A DNA stretch of 64,000 nt from NCBI RefSeq assembly GCF_023061285.1, contig NZ_JAKGAM010000009.1, forward strand, positions 1 through 64,000, given 5' to 3'. Position 1 is the first letter of the stretch, and the number at the start of each line of letters is the position of its first letter. The position numbers were made by a program, and so were the translations under genes. This DNA comes from Chromohalobacter nigrandesensis. GTDB taxonomy: Bacteria > Pseudomonadota > Gammaproteobacteria > Pseudomonadales > Halomonadaceae. Below are positions 27,079 through 35,491 of the stretch, one piece after another. The notes beneath the pieces were generated by a model. That model did no database searches, was not told the origin of the DNA, and saw only the letters and a list, made by a program, of their open reading frames with translations.

Positions 27079-28881
27079 ATGCCCCACCCCATCTCCCCAA
27101 CCCCGCAGACCGAGCTCGATGAAGCCGCTTTCACCGCACGCGCCAAGGCGCGCCTGAACGATATCTACGGGCCACGTGCCGATGAAGTGCTACGCCGCCT
27201 GCTGCGCCTGATCTCGCACCAACGTGGTGCCATCCCCGAACGCTCGCGTCCATTATGGAGCGAGCGCGACCAGGTACTGATCACTTACGGCGATTTACTG
27301 CTCGACGGCGAGCGGCCACCGTTGCAAGTGCTCGACGAGTTTCTCGAGGCACGCCTCGCGGATACCTTCAGCGGCGTTCACGTGCTGCCCTTCTTCCCCT
27401 GGAGCAGCGACGATGGCTTCTCGGTGATCCATTATCGCGAGGTCAATCCGGCACTCGGCGACTGGGAAGACATCCGTCGCCTGACACGCCACGGGGATTT
27501 GATGGTCGACCTGGTCATCAATCATGTCTCGCGGGAGTCACTGTGGTTCGTCGACTACCTGGCCGGCACCCAGCCGGGACGCGACTACTTCATCGAAATG
27601 GACCCGAACACCGACCTGTCGCAGGTCACCCGGCCCCGCAGCTCGCCGCTATTGGTGCCAGTCTCCACGCGCCGCGGGACACGCTATCTGTGGGCGACAT
27701 TTTCCGAAGACCAGATCGACCTCAACTTCGCCAATCCCGATGTACTCATCGAGTTCATCGGCATCATGCTCTACTACGTAGAGCAAGGCGCGCGCATCAT
27801 CCGTCTCGATGCCATCGCCTATCTGTGGAAGGAAATCGGCACCTCGTGCATTCACCTGCCGGAGACTCACGCCGTGGTACGGCTGCTGCGCGCCGTGCTC
27901 GACTATCTCGCCCCCGGCACGCTGCTGATCACCGAAACCAACGTGCCACACCGCGAGAACATGAGCTACTTCGGCCTCGAGCGCCTCGACGACGCCACGT
28001 CCGACGCGCCCGCGCAGCCCGACGAAGCGCACATGATCTATCAGTTCACGCTGCCGCCACTGCTGGTGCACACACTCACCAGCGGCGATGCCACGGCGCT
28101 GGAAGCCTGGGCACGCAGCCTCCCCGCGCTGCCGCCCGGCTGCACCTATTTCAACTTTACCGCCAGCCACGACGGGATCGGCGTGCGCGCGCTGGAAGGA
28201 CTGCTGCCGCCCCACGAGATCGACGCCATGCTCGAGCTCATGCACCGCTTCGGCGGGTATGTGAGCATGAAGGCCAACGCCGATGGCAAGGACACGCCGT
28301 ACGAGGTCAACATCACCTACTTCGATGCGCTACGCGGCACTCGTCGCGGCGCCGACCCCTGGCAGGTGGAGCGTTTTCTGTGCAGCCAGCATTTGATGCT
28401 TGCGTTGCAGGGCGTACCGGGCATCTATTTCCACTGCCTGACCGCCACACTTAACGACCACGAAGGCGTCGAGCGCAGCGGCCAATTGCGCACCATCAAC
28501 CGTCGGCGTTGGCAGAAGGAAGCCCTGGACGAACTCCTCGATAGCCGCAACACGCCCACGCGCGAGGTGTTCATGGCCTTGCGGCGGCGCCTCAAGCTGC
28601 GCGCCCAGGAGCCCTGCTTTCACCCCGAGGTAGAACAGCGCATTCTCGACACCCCGCCAACACTCTTTGCCGTACAGCGAGGTCCGCTGGCCGATGGGCG
28701 CCGCCTCCTCGCGGTCTACAACGTCACCGACAAACGCCAGCCACTGTCCTTGCCCGATCTTGACGAAGACGGCTGGTACGACCTGCTCGCCGATGCTCCC
28801 TGGGATGCGCAGGCCCCGCGTGAGCTACGTCCGTATCGCAGCCTGTGGCTGGTGCAACGGCCTGGCACACCGACCTCCTGA
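27079..28881 (+). CDS. GH13 sucrose-phosphorylase-like enzyme, probably glucosylglycerate phosphorylase
   Basis: A 600-aa GH13 subfamily 18-type phosphorylase. Family members reversibly phosphorolyse sucrose, glucosylglycerol or glucosylglycerate to glucose 1-phosphate. The catalytic triad is visible: nucleophile Asp244 (RLDAIAYLWKE), acid/base Glu286 (ITETNVPH) and transition-state Asp365 (TASHDGIG). The pattern (WSSDDGFSVIHY, VTRPRSSPLL, EEDQIDLNF-like SEDQIDLNF, EIGTSCIHL) follows E. coli YcjM, a glucosylglycerate phosphorylase. GpgS and GpgP, which make that solute, lie 10 kb away, so glucosylglycerate is the best guess; sucrose or glucosylglycerol remain possible. Start ATG 27079 has GAGG 8-9 bases upstream. 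Confidence 0.82.
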   Translation: MPHPISPTPQTELDEAAFTARAKARLNDIYGPRADEVLRRLLRLISHQRGAIPERSRPLWSERDQVLITYGDLLLDGERPPLQVLDEFLEARLADTFSGVHVLPFFPWSSDDGFSVIHYREVNPALGDWEDIRRLTRHGDLMVDLVINHVSRESLWFVDYLAGTQPGRDYFIEMDPNTDLSQVTRPRSSPLLVPVSTRRGTRYLWATFSEDQIDLNFANPDVLIEFIGIMLYYVEQGARIIRLDAIAYLWKEIGTSCIHLPETHAVVRLLRAVLDYLAPGTLLITETNVPHRENMSYFGLERLDDATSDAPAQPDEAHMIYQFTLPPLLVHTLTSGDATALEAWARSLPALPPGCTYFNFTASHDGIGVRALEGLLPPHEIDAMLELMHRFGGYVSMKANADGKDTPYEVNITYFDALRGTRRGADPWQVERFLCSQHLMLALQGVPGIYFHCLTATLNDHEGVERSGQLRTINRRRWQKEALDELLDSRNTPTREVFMALRRRLKLRAQEPCFHPEVEQRILDTPPTLFAVQRGPLADGRRLLAVYNVTDKRQPLSLPDLDEDGWYDLLADAPWDAQAPRELRPYRSLWLVQRPGTPTS

Positions 28882-28919
28882 GGCTTGCCGATAGGTCCGG
28901 CGCTGGTTACAGTAAACAT

Positions 28920-29035
28920 GGAGATGGCATTCCTCCCGTCGCCATCGGCGCTCGAAAAAAGCGCCCATCGCGACAAACCGCCTGGTCCGGCACTACACCG
29001 CCGACGCATCCCCGCCAGCGCTAATGATGCCTGCC
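28920..29035 (+). ncRNA. Fluoride riboswitch (crcB motif)
   Basis: The leader of fluC matches the crcB fluoride aptamer. GGAGATGGCATTCCTCC starts it (28920-28936) and GCTAATGATGCC closes it (29020-29031). GGAG (28920-28923) can pair with CTCC (28933-28936). GGCAT (28926-28930) pairs with ATGCC (29027-29031), a covariant of the GGAGU/ACUCC pairing in the Pseudomonas syringae aptamer as I recall it. AAACCGC...TGG (28975-28985) pairs with CCAGCG (29015-29020) just before CTAATGA. An extra hairpin (28938-28951 with 28961-28974) is inserted in the middle. The expression platform between 29036 and 29142 is not resolved; a hairpin ACGCACC-CGA-GGTGCGT follows at once. Confidence 0.8.
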
Positions 29036-29142
29036 AACGCACCCGAGGTGCGTCGTGCGCAGGTATCGCGGTTCCCCTTTTTTTGCAAGCCGCCCGGCAC
29101 GCGCACCTCGATGACGATTCTCAATTGCGAGGAATTGAACGC

Positions 29143-29541
29143 ATGTGGTTATCCATCGTGGCGATCGGCGCCGGTGCTGCGCTCGGCGCTAACCTGCGCT
29201 GGCTGCTTGGGATGTGGCTCAACGCCCTGTTCCCGGCGATTCCCCCCGGCACCCTGGCCGCCAACTGGCTGGGCGCCTGGCTGATCGGCATCGCCATTGC
29301 CGTCTTCGCCCAACTGCCGCACCTCTCGCCGGAGTGGCGTCTTTTCGTGGTAACCGGCTTTCTAGGGGCGCTGACGACCTTCTCGACCTTTTCCGCCGAG
29401 ATGTTCACCAACCTGCAGGCCGGGCGTTACCTCATGGCATTGTCGGGCATCGCCGTGCACGTTCTCGGCTCGTTGGCCATGACCGGTGTAGGCATCGCCA
29501 CCTTCGGTGCCATCAAACACCTCACGGGAGTCTTGAAATGA
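29143..29541 (+). CDS. fluC: Fluoride ion channel FluC (CrcB)
   Basis: A 132-aa four-helix membrane protein that works as a dual-topology dimer to expel fluoride. Family marks are [13 protein letters not shown] (GxxxR), [10 protein letters not shown] (Asn of the pore), [16 protein letters not shown] (the TTFSTF Phe-box) and a last helix [10 protein letters not shown]. The open frame continues upstream to 28885, but the start is ATG 29143, with GAGGAA 8 bases before it; the extra upstream sequence is the riboswitch. Confidence 0.95.
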   Translation: MWLSIVAIGAGAALGANLRWLLGMWLNALFPAIPPGTLAANWLGAWLIGIAIAVFAQLPHLSPEWRLFVVTGFLGALTTFSTFSAEMFTNLQAGRYLMALSGIAVHVLGSLAMTGVGIATFGAIKHLTGVLK

Positions 29542-29563
29542 GCGAATGGCAATACGGGTAGTG

Positions 29564-30088
29564 TCAGACTGCCACCAGCGCGAAGCCAGCGTTCTGCAGC
29601 GCAATGCCTACCGTCATGCTGGACTGGGCCAGCTCGATATCGGCCAGCAGAGCGTCGCGGGCGAATCCCTGTCCGTGCCAGGCCTGTAGACACACCATGA
29701 CGCCAACGCCTTCGCGCTGGAGCGCCTCGATCAACACACGGTTGGGATTGTTCGAGTCGGCCGGCAGTCCGTAATGGCGCGCATAGGCGGTATCCTCGAG
29801 AAGGCACGGCGTCGCCGCCCCGGAGACGAGGACGATCATATGACGACGCTCGACGGGCACGTCGGCCGCCGCGAACAGGTTTACCGCACGCACGGCGCGC
29901 AGCAGACCGGCATTGGCCATGGCGCCCTGAGCACTAGGCGTCGTCCACTGGAACAGCGCCCGGTAGGTGCCATGCGCCAGCGGCAACCATTGGGCTTCTT
30001 CTTGCCCAGCGAGCGGCGCGTCGTCGATGGGCGCTGGCGTGGCACTCGGCGGCTGCCGTGATATCCAATTGTCCCAGCCTTTCGTCAT
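29564..30088 (-). CDS. DsrE-like family protein
   Basis: A 174-aa soluble protein whose C-terminal two thirds fit the DsrE fold: IVLVSGAATPCLLEDTAYARHYG, NPNRVLIEALQREGVGVMVCLQAWHGQG with the Cys at the position used for sulfur transfer, and a final IELAQSSMTVGIALQNAGFALV. No signal peptide is visible. The start is ATG 30088 because GGAGGGGGTGAC precedes it. It is divergent from dsbD, and a persulfide-dioxygenase-like gene lies 4 kb away. A sulfur-trafficking role is inferred from family only. Confidence 0.7.
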   Translation of the reverse strand: MTKGWDNWISRQPPSATPAPIDDAPLAGQEEAQWLPLAHGTYRALFQWTTPSAQGAMANAGLLRAVRAVNLFAAADVPVERRHMIVLVSGAATPCLLEDTAYARHYGLPADSNNPNRVLIEALQREGVGVMVCLQAWHGQGFARDALLADIELAQSSMTVGIALQNAGFALVAV

Positions 30089-30239
30089 GTCACCCCCTCC
30101 ACAGATTGTAATCACACCACTTCAGCGCGTTGCCGCTCGCTTGGCAAGCGTCATGATATACCGACCTGCATTGCTATTAATGCTCAGCTAATCCCGTGCC
30201 GTTATGCTAGGCGCCATCTCGTCACCCGTATGGACTGTC

Positions 30240-32177
30240 ATGATTTACGACTCGCGCCGGCCAGTATGCCATTTTCGCTCCTTCAGCCTCAGGCTCACAG
30301 CCTGTCTGGCCACGCTCATGCTCGTCTTCGCCACGCCGGCCCTCGCCGAGTCGCCATTTGCCAGCCAGGACGATTTTCTCTCCGCCGAGCAAGCCTTCTC
30401 GCTGTCGGTATCCCGCGATGACGACACGCTTACCGCCGAGTGGGACATCGCTCCCGAATACTATCTTTATCGGCATCGCTTCAGCGTCGAGACCGACGAA
30501 GGCCCAGTCGAGGTCGATCTGCCCAAGGGCGAGATCATCGAGGACGACTATTTCGGTCGCTCGGAGGTCTACCATCACCAGGTGGCATTGCGCGCCGCGC
30601 TAGGCGATGCCGAGCAGGTGACGCTGACCTGGCAAGGCTGCGCCGAAGCCGGACTGTGTTATCCCCCACAACACCGGACCTTCGATGCCGAAACACTCGC
30701 CCCCGTCGAGGCGACGGATACCGCAAACAATACGGACAGCGCGAGCGACACGGCTTCACAAATCGGAGCCGCTACCGATAATACTGCAAGCAAAAGCGAC
30801 ACCTCTTCTTCAGACGGCACTTCTTCGGACGAGACCTCTCAAGCCGACGATCAGCGCCTCGCGGCCCAGCTCGCCGATGCCCGTTTGGGCTGGGTTCTGC
30901 TGGCCTTCTTCGGCATGGGCTTGCTGCTGACCTTCACGCCCTGCGTGCTGCCCATGGTGCCGATCCTTTCCAGTCTCATCGTCGGCGCCACGCGCGATGG
31001 CCGCCCGCGAATGCGTGACGGCGCCATGCTCTCGCTTGCCTACATCCTGCCCATGGCCACCACCTATGCGGTGCTGGGCGTCGCGGCGGCGCTGGCCGGC
31101 GCCAACCTGCAGATGCTCTTCCAGGCGCCCGCCTTCATTGCCAGCTTCGCCGTGCTCTTCGTGCTCCTGGCCCTGGCGATGTTCGGCGTGTTCAGTCTGA
31201 CGCTACCCCAAGGCCTGCGTACACGGCTCGATGCACGCCTGGAACGCCAACGCAGCGGGCGAATCAAGGGGGCCGCGATCATGGGCGTCCTCTCGGCATT
31301 GCTTGTCGGACCATGCATGACGGCGCCTCTGGCCGGCGCATTGTTGTACATCGCCGAAAGCGGCGACGCCTGGCAAGGCGGCCTGGCACTGTGGGCCCTG
31401 GGACTCGGCATGGGAGCGCCCTTGCTGGCGGTCGGCCTGCTGGGCCCGCACGTTCTACCCCGCCCGGGGCCGTGGATGAACCGGGTCCGAGCGATATTCG
31501 GTTTCGTCTTGCTAGGCATGGCGGTGTGGTTCGCGGCGCGCATTCTGCCCCCCGCAATGGAGATGGCCGCCTGGGGCGCCCTGCTCATCGGTTTGGCTCA
31601 AGCCAGTTGGACGACGGCACACGCACTGCACGACGCGTTGCGGGTATTGGGGCGTAGTCTGGCCATGCTCTTCGGCGTGTGGGGAACTCTCATGCTCGTC
31701 GGCGCGGCGGGGGGCCAACATGATCCGCTGCGGCCATTGGCGGGTTTCACCGGCGGCGGCGACTCTCAAGCCACCGAGACCTCCTCGGCACTCAGCTTCG
31801 AGAGCGTCGACAACCGCGACGCGTTGAACGCGCGCCTCGAAGAAGCAGCGGCACAGCAACGTCGGACACTGGTGGAATTCACCGCTGACTGGTGCATCAG
31901 TTGCGAGGTCATCGAGGAAGAAGTGTTCGGCGATGCACGCGTGCAAGCGGCTCTGCAAGACGTGCAACTCCTGCGCATCGACGTGACCGATAACGACGCC
32001 GACGATCAGGCCATCATGCAGGCCCTCAGCGTGGTCGGTCCTCCGACGCTGATGCTTTACGGCGCCGATGGCCGCGAACGTCGAGACAACCGCATCGTGG
32101 GTGAATTGAGCGCAGAAGATTTTCTCGAACGCCTTGAGCGGGTGAAAGGCGCGACCCGCGCAGGAGACGACGCATGA
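30240..32177 (+). CDS. dsbD: Thiol:disulfide interchange protein DsbD
   Basis: Inner-membrane reductase that carries electrons from cytoplasmic thioredoxin to the periplasm. The 645-aa chain starts with a signal sequence ending TPALA. The periplasmic alpha domain follows, with Cys pair CAEAGLCYPP; then a low-complexity Ser/Asp/Thr linker (about 160-210). Next come eight membrane segments with the redox pair in FTPCVLPMVP and GPCMTAPLAGALL, and a C-terminal thioredoxin domain with ADWCISCEVIEEEVF. ATG 30240 gives a sensible signal peptide; the longer frame starts at 30204. First of a dsbD-tlpA-dsbG operon (ATGA overlap with the next gene). Confidence 0.93.
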   Translation: MIYDSRRPVCHFRSFSLRLTACLATLMLVFATPALAESPFASQDDFLSAEQAFSLSVSRDDDTLTAEWDIAPEYYLYRHRFSVETDEGPVEVDLPKGEIIEDDYFGRSEVYHHQVALRAALGDAEQVTLTWQGCAEAGLCYPPQHRTFDAETLAPVEATDTANNTDSASDTASQIGAATDNTASKSDTSSSDGTSSDETSQADDQRLAAQLADARLGWVLLAFFGMGLLLTFTPCVLPMVPILSSLIVGATRDGRPRMRDGAMLSLAYILPMATTYAVLGVAAALAGANLQMLFQAPAFIASFAVLFVLLALAMFGVFSLTLPQGLRTRLDARLERQRSGRIKGAAIMGVLSALLVGPCMTAPLAGALLYIAESGDAWQGGLALWALGLGMGAPLLAVGLLGPHVLPRPGPWMNRVRAIFGFVLLGMAVWFAARILPPAMEMAAWGALLIGLAQASWTTAHALHDALRVLGRSLAMLFGVWGTLMLVGAAGGQHDPLRPLAGFTGGGDSQATETSSALSFESVDNRDALNARLEEAAAQQRRTLVEFTADWCISCEVIEEEVFGDARVQAALQDVQLLRIDVTDNDADDQAIMQALSVVGPPTLMLYGADGRERRDNRIVGELSAEDFLERLERVKGATRAGDDA

Positions 32178-33001
32178 CGGCTCTCGACCGCAGTCTGGCC
32201 CTTGGCCCCCTGGCGGTCAGCTTAGGCCAATTGCTGCTTGTCTTCGCATTGGTCGTCGCCATCGTCATCGGTGCCCTGGTCGGGCGTCGACGACGCATCG
32301 GCGTCAGCGACACCCTTTTTACACTGGTTTTCGTCGCCCTGGTTGGCGCGCGTCTAGTGTTCATCGTGCGCTATTGGGACGCTTACGATTCTATCTGGGC
32401 GATGCTCGACATCCGCGATCGTGGTTTCGACCCGCTCGGCGCAGGCATCGCCGCACTGGCCTACAGCGGCTGGCGTTTGTGGCGTGCGCCACGCCAACGC
32501 CACGCCTTGTGTGCCGCACTGCTGGCCGGCGTCCTCACCTGGGGAGTGGCGGCCTACGCCCTGGTTCAGTCCGATGATGGCAACCGCGCCGCCTTGCCCG
32601 AGACGCCGCTGGCCACGCTCGACGGCGCCACCACCGACCTCCCTGCGCTGCACGACGCCCAACCCTTGGTCGTCAATCTCTGGGCGAGCTGGTGCCCACC
32701 TTGCCGGCGCGAAATGCCGCTGCTCGCCGACACACAACAGCGTCGCAACGATGTCACCTTCATGTTCGTCAATCAGGGCGAGTCCCGCCAGGCCGTCCGT
32801 CATTACCTGGATAGCGAATCTCTCGATCTCGATAACGTACTACGCGACGAGGCGCTGGCGCTCGGAGAGTACGTCGGCGCCCAGGCAATGCCCACCACCT
32901 TGTTCTATGACGCCGACGGCCACCTGGCCGACACGCATTTCGGCGAACTCTCGCAGGCCACCCTGACACACGCCTTGTCACGCCTGGCTTCACCACAGTA
33001 G
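32174..33001 (+). CDS. Lgt-like membrane domain fused to TlpA thioredoxin
   Basis: A 275-aa membrane-anchored thiol oxidoreductase. The N-terminal half has about four membrane segments resembling the first part of prolipoprotein diacylglyceryl transferase (LGPLAVSLGQLLLV...GARLVFIVRYWDAY), but it lacks the Lgt signature, so it is an anchor or electron-transfer unit rather than an acyltransferase. The periplasmic TlpA/AhpC-like domain (about 135-275) has NLWASWCPPCRREMPLL and the cis-Pro loop AMPTTLFYD. It overlaps dsbD by ATGA and is followed 10 bases later by dsbG, so it likely receives electrons from DsbD. Confidence 0.85.
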   Translation: MTALDRSLALGPLAVSLGQLLLVFALVVAIVIGALVGRRRRIGVSDTLFTLVFVALVGARLVFIVRYWDAYDSIWAMLDIRDRGFDPLGAGIAALAYSGWRLWRAPRQRHALCAALLAGVLTWGVAAYALVQSDDGNRAALPETPLATLDGATTDLPALHDAQPLVVNLWASWCPPCRREMPLLADTQQRRNDVTFMFVNQGESRQAVRHYLDSESLDLDNVLRDEALALGEYVGAQAMPTTLFYDADGHLADTHFGELSQATLTHALSRLASPQ

Positions 33002-33011
33002 GAGAATGCGC

Positions 33012-33779
33012 ATGTCCCTGACATCTTGCGGTCCACGCCTGGGGCTCGTCACCGCCCTCTCTCTGATCACTTTTCCCGTTTGGGCCCAGCCTGACGACCT
33101 TCCCGCGCCGGTCGAAGCGCTCGTCGACCAAGGGTTGACGATACATGAACGCTTCGAGGCCCCCGATGGCCTCACCGGTTATGCTGCCAGCGCACAAGGC
33201 CAGCCGGTGGCGATCTATGTGACCCAGAACGGCCAGCACGCCATCGTCGGCAACCTCGTCGATGCCGAGGGCAACAATCTCTCCAGCGAGTCGCTCGATG
33301 AGTTGGTCAAGGGCCCGCAAGACGATGCTTTATGGCAGCGCCTCGAGGACAGTCACTGGATTCTCGACGGCGATGCCCAAGCCCAACGCACGGTGTATGT
33401 CTTCACCGACCCCAACTGCCCATACTGCAAACGCTTCTGGGAAGCCGCGCGCCCCTGGGTGGAGGCCGGTGACGTCAAGCTGCATCACATCATGATCGGC
33501 GTTCTCGAGTCCGATAGCCCCGCCAAGGCGGCCACCCTGCTGGGCGCCGACAATCCCGCCGAGGCTTTCACGGCACACAATCGCGGCGATGAGGTCGCGC
33601 CTTCCGCGCAACCGGCGGACATCGAGCAGCAGGTCCAGGACAACAATACTCTCATGCGCTCGTTGGGGCTGCGTGGAACACCGGCGATCATCTACCGTCA
33701 GGACGGCAAGCTGGAGGTCGCACAAGGGATGCCAGACGAGGAAAAAATGCGGGCCGTCATGGGTTCGCCACGCCCCTGA
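33012..33779 (+). CDS. dsbG: Periplasmic thiol:disulfide isomerase/chaperone DsbG
   Basis: A 255-aa DsbC/DsbG-family protein with a signal peptide ending in PVWA. It has an N-terminal dimerisation region (about 25-95), and a thioredoxin domain with active site DPNCPYCKRFWEAARPW and cis-Pro RGTPAIIYR. The presence of H...ASWCPPC-type partners upstream fits the DsbD-driven reducing branch. ATG 33012 is preferred to ATG 33006 because GGAG (33001-33004) is 7 bases from it. It ends immediately before the two-component remnants. Confidence 0.88.
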   Translation: MSLTSCGPRLGLVTALSLITFPVWAQPDDLPAPVEALVDQGLTIHERFEAPDGLTGYAASAQGQPVAIYVTQNGQHAIVGNLVDAEGNNLSSESLDELVKGPQDDALWQRLEDSHWILDGDAQAQRTVYVFTDPNCPYCKRFWEAARPWVEAGDVKLHHIMIGVLESDSPAKAATLLGADNPAEAFTAHNRGDEVAPSAQPADIEQQVQDNNTLMRSLGLRGTPAIIYRQDGKLEVAQGMPDEEKMRAVMGSPRP

Positions 33780-33785
33780 TCATCC

Positions 33786-34009
33786 GTAGCCAGTTCCAGC
33801 GGCACCCCCACGTACGCATCCGGGAGTGTGGCCGGAACGTCGATGCGCGCAGACGCTTGCGTATCGCGCACGGCACTGCGGACGATATCGGCCACCGACG
33901 CGCCGCTTGTCTCGTACTGCGCCCTGGCTACCTCGATACGTGCCAGGGCCAGCAATTGATCGAGTGTGGTGGCCAAGCGCGCGGCGTCTCGTCGGCCGCC
34001 CAGGTACCC
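33786..34009 (-). pseudogene. Sensor histidine kinase fragment (QseC/PmrB-like)
   Basis: A minus-strand piece encoding about 65 residues (GGRRDAARLATTLDQLLALARIEVARAQYE, then SVADIVRSAVRDTQ and LPDAYVGVP). This is the second helix of a HisKA domain and the linker to the ATPase domain. There is no phosphoacceptor helix, ATPase domain or N-terminus. The homology stops abruptly at both ends: against the response-regulator fragment upstream and against dsbG downstream. It is a deletion remnant and not expected to make a functional protein. Confidence 0.7.
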
Positions 34010-34237
34010 TCAGGCAATCGCGCCATCAGGCCCGCGACCATGCTCGCCGACCAACGACAGGCCATCGCCGTCCTGAAGGCCACGGTCGAGTACCGCGATA
34101 TCGCTGCTCAAGGTATGCAGCGCATGACGCGCCGCCGCCATTGTCGCCACGCGATTCACCGCCCAGCCATGGCTTTCCAGTCCCGCACGGATACCGGCGG
34201 CGACCAGTTCGTCGTCTTCGATGAGCAATACGTGCAT
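34010..34237 (-). pseudogene. Response regulator receiver fragment
   Basis: An ATG with a perfect AAGGAG ribosome site starts MHVLLIEDDELVAAGIRAGLESHGW...DIAVLDRGLQDGDGLSLV, the first about 62 residues of an OmpR-family receiver domain including the phospho-Asp. The sequence then leaves the family (GEHGRGPDGAIA) and stops at 75 aa. The DNA-binding domain and most of the receiver are missing. It is probably the truncated regulator partner of the adjacent kinase fragment. Confidence 0.75.
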
Positions 34238-34275
34238 GGAGACTCCTTCGTTCAATGCCCTGGCATGAGGCATCG

Positions 34276-35187
34276 TCACTCCCAGGCAGTTCCCTCGAGC
34301 GCATTCAATGGCAGCTTGAGATAGCGTGTACCGTTGGCTTCCGGCTCCGGCAGACGCCCACCAAGAATATTGACCTGCAACGCGTGCAGGATCAGCTTCG
34401 GCATGGGCAGCTCGCTGTCGCGGCGGTTGCGCAGCTCGACGTACTCGGCTTCACTGCTCTCGCCGAGCCGATGCTTGTTGTGGTCACGCTGCTCGCATAC
34501 GGTGCTTTCCCACTGCGGTTCGCGGCCGTCGGGCATGTAGTCGTGTCCAGTGAACAGGCGCGTCTCGTCAGGCAGGGCCAGGATCGCCTGGATCGAGTGC
34601 CATAGCTGATGTGCGCTGCCGCCGGGAAAGTCGGCGCGGGCGGTACCGAAGTCGGGCTGAAACAGGGTGTCGTGAACGAAGGCGGCATCGCCGATCACGT
34701 AGGTGATCGAAGCAAGCGTATGGCCCGGCGAGTGCATCACGCGGCAATCGACCTCGCCCAGCGTGAAGGTATCCCCTTCGTCGAACAGATGATCCCACTG
34801 GCTGCCGTCGTCCTTCAGGTCCGGCCAGTTGTAGATTTCCTTCCACAGCGCCTGCACCTGGGTCACCGGTCGACCGATGGCGGTGGGTGCGCCAGTCTGT
34901 TCATGCAGATAGCGTGCTGCGGAAAAGTGATCCGCGTGCGGATGGGTATCCAGAATCCAATCGACGCCGAGTCCTTCGCGCTCGATGTAGGCCAAAAGCT
35001 CATCGGCCTGATGGGTCGCGGTGGCGCCGGCCTTCTCATCAAAGTCGAGTACCGGATCGATGATCGCGCAACGGCATGTAGCGGGATCGCTGACGACATA
35101 CTGAATGCTGAACGTACGAGGATCGAAGAAGCCGGCGACATCCGGCTGGCCAGCGCCTTGGCCGCGTGATAAGGCAAAGGTTTTCAT
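34276..35187 (-). CDS. MBL-fold hydrolase, persulfide dioxygenase (Blh/ETHE1-like)
   Basis: A 303-aa metallo-beta-lactamase-fold protein of the ETHE1/Blh group, which oxidises glutathione persulfide in sulfide detoxification. It starts near QPDVAGFFDPRTFSIQYVVSDP and has the metal motif THPHADHFSAARYL, a second His in HSPGHTLASITYVIG, FVHDTLFQPDFGTARADFPGG and LFTGHDYMP. The start is uncertain: ATG 35187 begins right before the conserved N-terminus but has a GGAGG site 14 bases away; ATGs at 35208 and 35229 are in frame. Upstream DNA is strongly AT-rich, as in BigR-controlled relatives, though no bigR gene is nearby. Confidence 0.82.
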   Translation of the reverse strand: MKTFALSRGQGAGQPDVAGFFDPRTFSIQYVVSDPATCRCAIIDPVLDFDEKAGATATHQADELLAYIEREGLGVDWILDTHPHADHFSAARYLHEQTGAPTAIGRPVTQVQALWKEIYNWPDLKDDGSQWDHLFDEGDTFTLGEVDCRVMHSPGHTLASITYVIGDAAFVHDTLFQPDFGTARADFPGGSAHQLWHSIQAILALPDETRLFTGHDYMPDGREPQWESTVCEQRDHNKHRLGESSEAEYVELRNRRDSELPMPKLILHALQVNILGGRLPEPEANGTRYLKLPLNALEGTAWE

Positions 35188-35491
35188 CTGGTCTGCTGTC
35201 GCCTCCATGAATATGTGAACGGTCATCACAGTCTAATATATTTTTAGTTCTAACGTTATACTATTTATTCATATAAAGAGGCGCATCATGATGGCGCGTC
35301 ATAAGGCGTCTACTTAATGAATAGCAGTGGCTATGGCAGCGCTGGCGGGGATTCAGAAAAACTAAAAGGAATATAAAATTGATTCATTATTCTCAATTGC
35401 ACTAGTTAGGCTACACTAGCGCTATACACCGGGGCAGCGTCATTATGACAATCCCCAAACGATCGTTTTCGAGACCATGCAGGAGCCCATC
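35188..35491. promoter_or_regulatory. AT-rich divergent promoter region
   Basis: About 300 bases between two divergent genes, much richer in A/T than the surroundings (35230-35290 and 35350-35400). It contains runs such as TCTAATATATTTTTAG and a direct repeat CACTAG at 35400-35405 and 35414-35419. It probably holds the promoters and operators of the hydrolase and of the ABC importer; no boxes can be assigned with confidence. Confidence 0.4.
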
